From: JALORV01 sp963766365 | GTDB taxonomy: Bacteria; Pseudomonadota; Gammaproteobacteria; Burkholderiales; Burkholderiaceae_F | NCBI GenBank assembly: GCA_963766365.1 | Contig: CAVXZK010000013.1 | Span: 124,001-188,000 of the forward strand | DNA: 64,000 nt | Reading direction: 5' to 3' | Shown here: positions 1-7,525 of the stretch, one piece after another | How the letters are laid out: every line of letters starts with the position of its first letter | Position numbering within the stretch: the first letter of the stretch is position 1 | Translations under genes and position numbers: made by a program | The notes under the pieces: generated by a model | What the model was told of the DNA's origin: nothing | Seen by the model: the letters and a program-made list of their open reading frames with translations, nothing else | The model's database searches: none

Positions 1-43
1 TCGCCGTTGCCGCAAAGAAAAGTGACAGTCGGTGTCTCCGCAT
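1..43 (-). CDS. N-terminal fragment of a secreted or membrane protein (cut by window edge)
   Basis: On the minus strand an ATG at 43-41 is preceded by the purine-rich ribosome site GAAGGAG, about six bases upstream. It opens a frame that runs off the left edge of the window. The 14 visible residues begin with MRRHRLSLFFAATA: a basic n-region followed by a hydrophobic stretch, as at the start of a signal peptide. Nothing more can be said about the product. The call rests only on the good ribosome site, the start codon and this composition. Confidence 0.45.
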   Translation of the reverse strand, partial: MRRHRLSLFFAATA

Positions 44-448
44 TTGCTTCTCCTTCGCTTTCTTCTTGTAGGTCGTCTTCTTATCGGGCTGGTTGGGTGT
101 CGCAGTGCGACATACCGAACCGGACCAAGCCCGCCGAGCGAGCGATCCTAGGAGCGAACCAAAACGAAAGTCAATCGCCGGATCCCCCGCGAACTGCGCC
201 GTAGCGGCTTTGCGGATCGTTTCGCGGACCGCGCCTGAACGCCGCGCCTTCGCGCTCCGCGCGCTCGAACAGCGCCGCATGGCCCGGCGAATCGCTGCGT
301 GAGTGGCCCCAGCGGCATGGCGTGCTGTCGCCGAAGGCAGCGCGCAGGCGAACCTGAAACAGCATGATTCGAATGATGCTTCAGTGGCCGTTCCGATGTG
401 GCGGAGGCGAGGTACGCTTGATCAGTTCGATCAACACCCAGGAACCAG
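44..448. other. Intergenic region without recognised gene
   Basis: About 400 bases lie between two divergently transcribed genes. I see no convincing coding frame, tRNA-like fold or long repeat here. The stretch must hold the promoters of both the leftward secreted-protein gene and the rightward hydrolase, but no clear -35/-10 pair stands out. Confidence 0.5.
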
Positions 449-1267
449 ATGGCCCGAAGACAGACCTACGTCGGCAAGCCCCGCCTGCTGCACCAGGTCA
501 TCGAGGCGCGTGCCCTGCTCGAGATGGCAGCGCTGCCGTGGAACCTTCCGATGCTCGCGCGAACGCCGCGCGGCGACGGCCACCCGGTGCTGCTGTTGCC
601 CGGCTTCATGGCGGACGAGGGCACGCTGATCGTGCTCAAGCTCTTTCTGCAGAACCGCGGCTACGAGGTCCAGACCTGGGGCTTCGGGCGCAACGTCGGA
701 TTCAACAGCCGGCACGCCAGCGCGCTCGAGCAGAAGATCCGCTACATGCACCACAAGAGCGGCCGGACCGTGAGCCTGGTGGGCTGGAGCCTGGGCGGCA
801 TGTTCGCCATGTACGGCGCCCACCAGGCCACGGAGTGCGTCCGTGCGGTGATCACGCTCGGCAGTCCCGTGACCTTCGACCTCGCAGGCAGCCAGTCGCC
901 GCCGCTCGTCAAGGCGCTCTATCGGTTGATCTCTCATCCGATGGGGACATCGGCGCACCTGGCGCATTCACAGGCGAAATATCTGCGGCAGCCGAAGTCG
1001 CTGCCGGTGCCGATCTCGTGCATCTACTCGCTGACCGACGGCGTCGTGCCGCCGCAGGAGGCGACCATCGACGGCAATCCAGCCTTGCACGAGAACATCC
1101 GTGTGCCGGGCAGCCACCTCGGGCTGGGGTTCAACCCGCTGGTGCTTTGGGTCGTCGCCGACCGCCTTGCCCAGCCCGAAAGCCAGTGGCGGCCGTTCGT
1201 GCCGCCGGCGGGGCTGCTCGGGCGGATCTACCGCCTGACGACTTCGCCGCGCGCCGCACCGGGCTAG
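449..1267 (+). CDS. Alpha/beta hydrolase, lipase/esterase-like
   Basis: The 272-residue protein has an alpha/beta-hydrolase fold signature. LLPGF at about residues 49-53 forms the oxyanion-hole strand. GWSLGG (112-117) is the nucleophile elbow with Ser114, Asp197 lies in the context SLTDGVV, and His223 in GSHLG completes a plausible triad. It probably hydrolyses an ester or thioester of a lipid in the cytoplasm, since no signal peptide is visible; the substrate is unknown. The ATG at 449 follows a weak AGGA site. Its 3' end overlaps the end of the convergent WS/DGAT gene by 137 bases. That partner suggests a role in neutral lipid or wax metabolism, which is an inference. Confidence 0.8.
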   Translation: MARRQTYVGKPRLLHQVIEARALLEMAALPWNLPMLARTPRGDGHPVLLLPGFMADEGTLIVLKLFLQNRGYEVQTWGFGRNVGFNSRHASALEQKIRYMHHKSGRTVSLVGWSLGGMFAMYGAHQATECVRAVITLGSPVTFDLAGSQSPPLVKALYRLISHPMGTSAHLAHSQAKYLRQPKSLPVPISCIYSLTDGVVPPQEATIDGNPALHENIRVPGSHLGLGFNPLVLWVVADRLAQPESQWRPFVPPAGLLGRIYRLTTSPRAAPG

Positions 1268-2714
1268 CGCCCGGCCTGGCAGCCGCCTTCGCCCGCGCAC
1301 GCTTGCGGGCCAGGGCCAGGTACTCCTGGAAGCAGTCGCGCAGGCACTGCGCGAAGGCCTCCGGATCCGGCATCTGCTCGCGGCACGAGGTGGGAGAGAC
1401 GATGATCTTCCCGTCGTAGCTCGTGACCGCGAAGACGAGGCCGAGGCCGTCGTTGATCGGCATGATCGCGGAGAAGTACGTCATGCGGGCGCCGTTGAGG
1501 TAGAGCGGAACCGATGGACCGGGCACGTTGGTGATCGCGCAGTTCGCGATCGGCGTGCGGCGACCCGCCCCGAGCAGCGCGCGGCCGAGCAACTTGCCCG
1601 TGATCGCCAGCGTCGCGGCCGGTGCCTGCGTTCCGATGTCGGTGAGTTCGCGCGCGCCGATCGCTCGCGATATGAGCGCAGAGGACGCCGTCTGCCCCTT
1701 GATGAACGCCAGCCGTTTCACCGGGTCGGCGATGTTCATGCCGAGCATGACCCGCTCCCACTCCACTTCGGGCCGGCTGCCGGTGGTGGCCTCCGGGTCG
1801 GGCACGTAAACCGGCATCAGCGTCGACAGATCGTCTTCCGGCAACTCGTCGTTGGCGGCGAGGTACCTGCGCAACCCGCCGGCGCACACGGCGAGCACGA
1901 CGTCATTGATCTTGGCACCGGGGACGAGCCGGCGGATCTGGTGAAACTCGCTGAGCAGGAAGCGCCGCGTCTCGAACACCCGGTAGGGCGACACGATGGA
2001 GTTGAAGCGCGTCACCGGAAGCGCTTCGTTCCTCTGCAGCAACTCGGCGGCGAACGAGCGGGCGGCGGGGGCCACGCTCGCGAGCGCACTCCGGAGCGGG
2101 CGCACCAGCCGTTGCGGCGAGACCACCGTGTGCACGAGGCCGCGGCAGACGAGTTCTAGCGAGCTCGGCGGGGACTCCGGGAACCACGGTTCGGTCGGCT
2201 CGTGCTTCGGCGGCCGCGGCGTCGTGTCGTGCAGCAGCGTGATGATCGCGGTGCCACGCCTGACGTCGATCGCCGCGTGGTGCAGTTTCGTCAGCAACGC
2301 GAAGCTGTCCTTCGGCAGATCGAGCAGGCTGTCCAGGCCCTCGATCACGTACAGCTCCCACAGCGGCCGGTTGAGGTCGAGCGGCCGTGCGTGGATGCGC
2401 GAAGTCTGGATGCAGAACTGGCGCCAGTCGCCGGGCTTCGGCAGCGCGATGTTGCGCACGTGGTATTCGAGGTCGAAGTTCTCGTCTTCGATCCAGTACG
2501 GCTCGTCGAGCCCGAACGGCACGCTGCGAAGCTTTTGCCGGAAGACCGGCGAGCGGTGCAGCCGGCTCTGCACGAGCGCGAGGATGCTCTTGAACTGGAG
2601 CCGGCCGCCGGGCGCCGTCGACGGGTCGTAGATCGTGATCAGACTGACGTTCGAATTGGAGTGCGCGCTCTCGGAGGCGAGGAAGAGCGCATCGTTCTTG
2701 CTGAGCTGGCGCAT
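1131..2714 (-). CDS. Wax ester synthase/diacylglycerol acyltransferase (WS/DGAT) family protein
   Basis: The 527-residue WS/DGAT protein resembles bacterial enzymes that join acyl-CoA to a fatty alcohol or diacylglycerol. The first catalytic block at 145-151 reads HHAAIDV. The family consensus is HHxxxDG, so both His and the Asp are kept but Gly is Val. The preceding PLWE block (117-120) is typical. The recognisable domain ends near residue 460. The last roughly 65 residues are rich in Arg, Ala and Gly, and their coding DNA is antisense to the end of the neighbouring hydrolase gene. A second, canonical WS/DGAT is encoded at 12.2 kb. Activity is likely but not certain because of the motif change. 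Confidence 0.85.
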   Translation of the reverse strand: MRQLSKNDALFLASESAHSNSNVSLITIYDPSTAPGGRLQFKSILALVQSRLHRSPVFRQKLRSVPFGLDEPYWIEDENFDLEYHVRNIALPKPGDWRQFCIQTSRIHARPLDLNRPLWELYVIEGLDSLLDLPKDSFALLTKLHHAAIDVRRGTAIITLLHDTTPRPPKHEPTEPWFPESPPSSLELVCRGLVHTVVSPQRLVRPLRSALASVAPAARSFAAELLQRNEALPVTRFNSIVSPYRVFETRRFLLSEFHQIRRLVPGAKINDVVLAVCAGGLRRYLAANDELPEDDLSTLMPVYVPDPEATTGSRPEVEWERVMLGMNIADPVKRLAFIKGQTASSALISRAIGARELTDIGTQAPAATLAITGKLLGRALLGAGRRTPIANCAITNVPGPSVPLYLNGARMTYFSAIMPINDGLGLVFAVTSYDGKIIVSPTSCREQMPDPEAFAQCLRDCFQEYLALARKRARAKAAARPGASPVRRAAKSSGGRSARAAPPAARTAATGFRAGQGGRRRPKAPAG

Positions 2715-2839
2715 GTGGGCGGGTTCCTGATGCGGCCAGCCTGCGCCGCACTGTCGGGGATTCGATTATCGCGTGGGCACCGCCTCCTTGGTTTTGTGTT
2801 GCCACTGCGTGACCCCACGCGCTTCGGCACAATCGCTGC

Positions 2840-4757
2840 ATGCCGAAGAATTACGCGATGGGCGGCCGGGTGTCTTCGGCCCCTTCCGGCGGTGGTCCGC
2901 CGCTGCCACAGGCGCAACGCTGGCGCGAGCGGCTGGGCGCGCTGCGCAACCTGCCGCCGTTCCTGAAGCTCGTCTGGCGGACCAGCCCGGCGCTGACGCT
3001 CGGCCAGGCCGTGCTGCGCGTCGGTGCGCGCGTCTGCTGCCGGTGGCGACGCTCTACGTCGGCAAGCTGATCATCGACGAGGTGGTGCTGCTTGTCCGGC
3101 GCGCCGGTCGGCCGACGACACGCTGCGCGAGTGGATCGCCAGCGGCGCGCTCGACCGCATCGGCTGGCTGCTCGCGCTGGAGTTCGCACTGGCGGTGGTC
3201 TCCGACGTGCTGGGCCGCGTCGTGTCGCTGCTCGATTCGCTGCTCTCGGAGCGCTTCAGCAACGAGACCAGTCTGCGGCTGATGGAGCACGCCGCCACGC
3301 TCGACCTCGAGGACTTCGAGGACAGCGAGCTGCAGGACCGGCTGGAGCGCGCGCGGCGCCAGGCGGCCGGCCGCACCGAGCCTGATTGGGCAGCTCTTCG
3401 GCCAGGCGCAGGACGTGATCACCGTCATCAGCTTCGCGGCCGGGCTGATCGTGTACGCGCCGTGGCTGATCGTGCTGCTCGCCATTGCACTGCTGCCGGC
3501 GTTCATCGGCGAGGCGCACTTCAACGCGCAGAGCTATTCGCTCAACTACGCGCGCACGCCGGAGCGGCGCGAGCTCGACTACGTGCGGCAGACCGGCGCG
3601 AGTGCGGAGACGGCCAAGGAAGTGAAGATCTTCGGCCTCAACCGGCTTCCTGATCGAGCGCTACCGCACGCTGGCCGAAAGCTTCTTCGCGGCCAATCGC
3701 CGGATCGCGATGCGGCGCGCGGGCTGGGGCAGCGTGCTGACGGCGATCGGCACGCTCGCCTACTACGTCGCCTACGCCTACATCGTCTGGCGCACGCTGC
3801 ACGGCGATTTCACGATCGGCGACCTGACGTTCCTCGCCGGCTCGTTCCGGCGCCTGCGCAACCTGCTGGAGAACCTGCTGATGGGGTTCTCGCAGGTCGC
3901 CGGCCAGGCGCTCTATCTCGACGATCTGTTCTCGTTCTTCGAGATCCAGCCGGAGATCGTGCCGCCGCCGAATCCGCGGCCGTTTCCGGTGCCGATCCAG
4001 CGACGGCTTCGCGTTCGAGAACGTGGGCTTCCGCTATCCCGGCGCCGAGCGCTGGGCGGTGCGCAATCTGAGCCTTCAAGCTGCGCGCCGGCGAGATCCT
4101 CGCGCTGGTCGGCGAGAACGGCGCCGGCAAGACGACGCTGGTCAAGCTGCTGGCGCGCCTGTACGACCCGGACGAGGGCCGCATCCTGCTCGACGGCCAC
4201 GACCTGCGCGAGTACGACCTGTTCGCGCTGCGCGCCAATATCGGCGTCATCTTCCAGGACTTCGTGCGCTACTACTTCACGCGCCGCCGACAACATCGCG
4301 GTCGGCCGCATCGAGGCGCGCGACGATCGCGCAGCGCATCGTCGAGGCCGCGGAGCGCAGCCTGGCCGACGAAGTCATCGCCAGGCTGCCGCAGGGCTAC
4401 GACCAGGTGCTCGGCAAGCGGTTCCGCACCGGGCGTCGACCTGTCCGGCGGTGAGTGGCAGAAGATCGCGATCGCGCGCGCCTACATGCGCGACGCGCAG
4501 CTGCTGATCCTCGACGAGCCCACCGCCGCGCTCGACGCGCGCGCCGAGTTCGAGGTGTTCGAGCGCTTCAAGGAACTGTAGCACGGCAAGACCGTCGTGC
4601 TGATCTCGCACCGCTTTTCCAGCGTGCGCATGGCCGACCGCATCGTCGTGCTGGTCGACGGCGCACGTCGAGGCCGTCGGCACCCACGACGAGCTGGTGC
4701 AGCAGCGACGGGCGCTACGCGGAACTGTTCGAACTGCAGGCGGCGGGGTATCGGTAG
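2840..4757 (+). pseudogene. MsbA-like ABC exporter (fused membrane and ATPase domains), reading frame broken by 13 +1 insertions and a TAG
   Basis: Pieces in three frames join into one 634-residue exporter. A cytoplasmic N-terminus is followed by a transmembrane domain (for example the stretch around VYAPWLIVLL) and a full nucleotide-binding domain. The latter has Walker A GENGAGKTTL, signature LSGGEWQK, Walker B LLILDEPTAALD and the H-loop ISHRFS. Joining them needs one base skipped near 3023, 3033, 3091, 3110, 3381, 3643, 4001, 4074, 4282, 4328, 4431, 4663 and 4703. Every shift has the same direction. One in-frame TAG lies at 4579-4581. The protein sequence between the shifts looks undamaged, so the lesions are either recent or artefacts of sequence assembly. 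No common slippery codon is seen at the sites. As written, the gene cannot yield a full protein by standard decoding. Confidence 0.85.
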
Positions 4758-4789
4758 CGTGAGCGTCCTTCCATGTGACACAGGCATGC

Positions 4790-4806
4790 GGTCACAGATT
4801 GTGACC
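4790..4806. promoter_or_regulatory. Perfect inverted repeat, possible operator
   Basis: GGTCACA-GAT-TGTGACC is a perfect 7-base inverted repeat with a 3-base spacer, about 160 bases upstream of the HicB-like gene and just after the broken exporter. It could be an operator for the toxin-antitoxin module or a small hairpin at the end of the exporter transcript. It has no T-run, so I favour an operator. Confidence 0.35.
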
Positions 4807-4968
4807 TCAAACTCGCGCGCCGGAGCCCGTCTACCGTACGTCTGCGCCAAGCGTCGCGGCGCGCGGATGATTACGGGGGAATTGAACGACACTTCGCCCG
4901 TTGTTGCGGGCTGACGCGCGGCGCGGTCCGCCCGTAGAATCCTTCTCAAGCTATCGCCCAGGCGTCCC

Positions 4969-5175
4969 ATGAGCGAGATCATCTTCGTCGTTGAACAAGC
5001 CCCTGAGGGTGGCTTCACGGCGCGCGCTCTGGGTGAGTCCATCGTTACTCAGGCTGAAACCATTCCGGAACTGCATGCTCGCGTCCGCGATGCCGTGCAC
5101 TGTCACTTCGATGACGGCAGGGCGCCGAAAATGATTCGGCTCCACTTCGTGCGAGACGAAGTCATCGTCGCATGA
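4969..5175 (+). CDS. HicB-like antitoxin (small alpha/beta protein)
   Basis: The 68-residue protein begins with a strand-rich pattern, IIFVVEQAPEGGFTARALG, and has the SIVTQAETIPEL helix start seen in short HicB-type antitoxins. The next gene overlaps its stop codon (ATGA) and encodes a HicA-like RNA-binding toxin, so the pair forms an antitoxin-first operon. The protein should neutralise the toxin by direct binding. No DNA-binding domain is visible at this length, so autoregulation may need another factor. The reading frame is intact, in contrast to its partner. Confidence 0.65.
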   Translation: MSEIIFVVEQAPEGGFTARALGESIVTQAETIPELHARVRDAVHCHFDDGRAPKMIRLHFVRDEVIVA

Positions 5176-5413
5176 AATTGCCGCGCGACCTGTCCGGCGC
5201 GGAGCTTGCGAAGGCACTGGGGCAGGTCGGTTATCGAGTCACGCGCCAGACTGGCAGCCATATGCGGCTGACCGCCGATCGGCCTACCCAGCATCACATC
5301 ACCAGCCGTCACACGACCCACTCAAGGTCGGCACGCTGGCCACCATCCTCGGCGAGGTCGCGGAACATCTGAAGGTAAGTCGGGACGACCTAGTTCGCCG
5401 ATTGTTCGGCTGA
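5172..5413 (+). pseudogene. HicA-like mRNA interferase toxin, frameshifted
   Basis: The start MKLPRDLSGAELAKALGQVG, the QTGSHMRLT segment with the conserved GSH histidine, and a C-terminal half (PLKVGTLATILGEV through LVRRLFG) are those of a double-stranded-RNA-binding-like HicA toxin of about 80 residues. The two halves lie in different frames. A single missing base near 5303-5306, in the AGCCG stretch, would restore one open frame ending at the TGA at 5411-5413. As written, translation leaves the family sequence and stops at 5372. The toxin is therefore probably inactive while its antitoxin gene is intact. Confidence 0.65.
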
Positions 5414-5470
5414 CCGACGCGCTTGTGGCGGTCTCGGCAGCGACACGCAGCCTCCGCACTTCTGTTATGG

Positions 5471-5495
5471 TAAGGATTCCTTACATCAAGGAATC
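5471..5495. promoter_or_regulatory. Overlapping inverted repeats upstream of the AbrB-type antitoxin
   Basis: Two palindromes overlap here. TAAGGA-T-TCCTTA spans 5471-5483, and GATTCCTT-ACATC-AAGGAATC spans 5475-5495. They end five bases before the antitoxin ATG at 5500, so a bound protein would block transcription or translation start. AbrB/MazE-type antitoxins commonly bind such sites to autoregulate, which makes this the likely operator of the following pair. Confidence 0.6.
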
Positions 5496-5499
5496 GCAA

Positions 5500-5814
5500 A
5501 TGCTTGCCAAGCTCACGTCCAAGAATCAGTTAACACTGCCCAAGGTTGCGGTGGAGGCCGTCGCGGCCGCGGAGTACTTCGACGTCGAAGTGAAGGACGG
5601 ACAAATCGTGCTGACTCCCGTGCGCATCCAGCGCGGAGACGCGGTGCGCGCCAAGCTCACCGAGTTGGGCCTGACCGAGACTGATGTGTCCGATGCTGTG
5701 CGCTGGGCGCGAGCGAGCGAGCCTGGCCAAAGGGTTGCGGAGCCCGCGGCGAAGTACCGCGTTAAGCGCTCCGCGAAGGCTGCGGCGAGGAAGAAGGTCG
5801 CGAAGCGGGCATGA
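5500..5814 (+). CDS. AbrB/SpoVT-type antitoxin of a PIN-toxin pair
   Basis: The 104-residue protein starts MLAKLTSKNQLTLPK, the swapped-hairpin DNA-binding element of AbrB-like antitoxins. A short middle segment and a basic Lys/Arg/Ala-rich tail follow. The ATG at 5500 lies directly behind two overlapping palindromes that are its probable operator. A longer in-frame start at 5425 would run through the palindromes and is unlikely. The stop codon overlaps the start of the PIN toxin (ATGA), so the two are translationally coupled. Expected role: bind and silence the PIN nuclease and repress the operon. Confidence 0.75.
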   Translation: MLAKLTSKNQLTLPKVAVEAVAAAEYFDVEVKDGQIVLTPVRIQRGDAVRAKLTELGLTETDVSDAVRWARASEPGQRVAEPAAKYRVKRSAKAAARKKVAKRA

Positions 5815-6239
5815 AGCCCCCGCGCGTAGTCCTCGATACCAACGTGGTGCTCTCGGCGCTGCTGTTCGGAGCCGGACCGACGGCGCGCGTGCGCACCGGC
5901 TGGCAGGCCGTCCGATTCGTGCCCCTGGCCAGCACAGCAACCGCGCAGGAGCTCGTGCGCGCGTTGGGATATCCGAAGTTCAGGCTGTCGGCAGCCGAGC
6001 AGGCCGAACTGCTCGCCGACTTCATCCCATGGGTGGAAGTCGTCGAGATACCCAACCCGCCGCTGCAGGTGCCGCCCTGTCGGGACCCGCACGACCTGCC
6101 CTTCCTTCACCTCGCGGTCGCCGGCAAGGCATGGGCGCTCGTTTCCGGAGACCGCGACCTGCTGGCGCTAGCCGGTGCGCGTGGGCTTTGCCCGGTGCTG
6201 ACCATGGATGCGTTCTGTCGGCAGTATTTGGGTGGTTGA
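5811..6239 (+). CDS. PIN-domain ribonuclease toxin (COG1569-like)
   Basis: The 142-residue protein has the PIN layout. The first acidic strand is VVLDTNVVLSALL (Asp9), with RDPHDLPFLHLA in the middle and SGDRDLLAL near the end, giving the cluster of acidic residues that bind metal and cut RNA. It follows an AbrB-type antitoxin with a 4-base ATGA overlap. Of the three toxin-antitoxin pairs in this stretch, it is the only one whose toxin frame is intact. Target RNA is unknown. Confidence 0.8.
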   Translation: MKPPRVVLDTNVVLSALLFGAGPTARVRTGWQAVRFVPLASTATAQELVRALGYPKFRLSAAEQAELLADFIPWVEVVEIPNPPLQVPPCRDPHDLPFLHLAVAGKAWALVSGDRDLLALAGARGLCPVLTMDAFCRQYLGG

Positions 6240-6363
6240 TCGACTGTCGAAGGCCAGCGCAGGCGCTGTTTTAGGAAAGCATTTGAACCTAAATTGGCCG
6301 GACGCGCTGTTTCAGGTTTCGCGGGTGTCGCCGCTGGTGGAGCGGTTGGTGGCGTAGGCCTTC

Positions 6364-6497
6364 GTCCACGGTTACGTCCTGCCCATGCAGCATGGACGCT
6401 CGCCATTTCGTGGACACAGCTGGGCTTTGCCAGGTCGCGGCTGAGGGTCCTCGAAAATATTGTCCACTTGATTGACACTGTCCACGAAACGTGGACA
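6364..6497. promoter_or_regulatory. Array of TGTCCACG half-sites, operator of the AbiE pair
   Basis: Copies of the half-site lie at 6364-6370 (GTCCACG), 6409-6416 (CGTGGACA, reverse), 6461-6467 (TGTCCAC), 6479-6486 (TGTCCACG) and 6490-6497 (CGTGGACA). The last two form a perfect palindrome with AAA between them, within the promoter of the AbiEi-type gene. AbiEi antitoxins are known to repress their own operon through inverted repeats, so this array is the likely binding region. The rest of the 265-base gap after the PIN gene shows nothing else. Confidence 0.65.
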
Positions 6498-6500
6498 ATA
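6472..6500 (+). promoter_or_regulatory. Sigma-70-like promoter of the AbiE pair, possibly giving a leaderless mRNA
   Basis: TTGACA at 6472-6477 is separated by 17 bases from ACAATA at 6495-6500. A start of transcription about seven bases on falls on the ATGATG at 6506-6511. That would make the message leaderless, and no ribosome site is visible upstream of those ATGs. The perfect palindrome at 6479-6497 fills the spacer and overlaps the -10 element. Confidence 0.5.
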
Positions 6501-6505
6501 GCCTA

Positions 6506-7525
6506 ATGATGGACAACACAACCCCTCCGGCCGACCTTCTCACCGCCGCCCTAGCGCGCCTGAAGGCCCACGGCATCACCGCAACCGTCGAGGCGCACGA
6601 GGTCCAACTGCGCAAGACAAGGGCTGACGCGTTGGTTCGCATCGGCTACGGCGGCCGCGAGGTCACCTACACCGCCGAACTGAAGCGAGGGCTGCGTCCC
6701 AACGCACTCGGTGCCGTGATCCATCAGGTGGAGCGCTTGGGCGAGCAGGGACTGCTGGTGGCGGACTATGTCACGCCTGCCATGTCTGAGGCGCTGCGCG
6801 CCCGTGGCGTTCCGTTCATCGACGCCGCGGGCAATGCCTATCTCGACCAACCGCCGTTGCTGGTCTGGGTTAAGGGCGAAAAGCCTGCGGCGCCTGTGCT
6901 TACAGACCAGCCGACTGGGCGGGCATTCCAGGCCAGTGGCTTGCAGGTCCTGTTCGCACTGATCTGCCACCCGGAGTGGGCAGATCTGCCATACAGGGAG
7001 ATCGCGAAGCGGGCGAACGTGGCGCACGGCACCGTCGGTTGGGTGATGGCGGAGCTGCCCAAGCTCGGTTTCGTGGTCGAGATGCGCGGCAAGCGCACGC
7101 TGATGCAACGCGAGCGCCTGCTGCAGCAGTGGGCCGAGTTCTACCCGCGCACGCTGCGGCCGCGGCTGCTGCTCGGCCGCTACCGGGCCGAGAATCTGAC
7201 GTGGTGGGACACGATTGACCCGACCCAGTACGGTGCCGTGCTGGGCGGCGAACCAGCCGGTGGACGCATCACGCGCTACCTGCGGCCAGGTACCGCCACC
7301 TTCTACGCGCAGAAGCTCGACCCGCGGCTGCTCGTCGACTTGCAGTTCCGCACCGACCCAGGCGGCAATGTCGAGATCTACCGGCGCTTCTGGACCTTCG
7401 ATGCAGCGGATGCCGCTCTCGCCCCGGAACCGCTCGTGTACGCGGACTTGATGGCCACCGGCGATGGTCGTTGCATCGAGACCGCCAAGCTTGTCTACGA
7501 AAAGCTCTTCCACGCCGATGCTTAA
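6506..7525 (+). CDS. AbiEi-family antitoxin of a type IV toxin-antitoxin system
   Basis: The protein has about 339 residues. An N-terminal alpha/beta part (about 1-140) contains EVTYTAELKRGLRPNALG. A winged-helix segment follows (LPYREIAKRANVAHGTVGWV), then a C-terminal domain ending YEKLFHADA. The layout and length match the longer AbiEi-type antitoxins found next to AbiEii nucleotidyltransferases. In AbiE systems the antitoxin represses the operon and counters the toxin without binding it. The frame opens at a GTG at 6491 inside the operator, but the ATGs at 6506/6509 fit the promoter better. The downstream toxin gene overlaps by 8 bases and carries a stop codon. Confidence 0.75.
   Translation: MMDNTTPPADLLTAALARLKAHGITATVEAHEVQLRKTRADALVRIGYGGREVTYTAELKRGLRPNALGAVIHQVERLGEQGLLVADYVTPAMSEALRARGVPFIDAAGNAYLDQPPLLVWVKGEKPAAPVLTDQPTGRAFQASGLQVLFALICHPEWADLPYREIAKRANVAHGTVGWVMAELPKLGFVVEMRGKRTLMQRERLLQQWAEFYPRTLRPRLLLGRYRAENLTWWDTIDPTQYGAVLGGEPAGGRITRYLRPGTATFYAQKLDPRLLVDLQFRTDPGGNVEIYRRFWTFDAADAALAPEPLVYADLMATGDGRCIETAKLVYEKLFHADA

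Noticed and set aside
2840..4757. Reading the exporter as several short real genes
   Set aside because: Each piece is a segment of one ABC exporter in order, and none has its own ribosome site or a complete domain.
4771..4806. CRP-type site near TGTGACAC...GGTCACA
   Set aside because: The spacing of the TGTGA/TCACA halves is 13 bases rather than 6, so it does not fit CRP; only the perfect 7-base inverted repeat was kept.
6491..6505. GTG at 6491 as start of the AbiEi-type gene
   Set aside because: It lies inside the palindrome and the -10 region; the ATGs at 6506/6509 fit the promoter.
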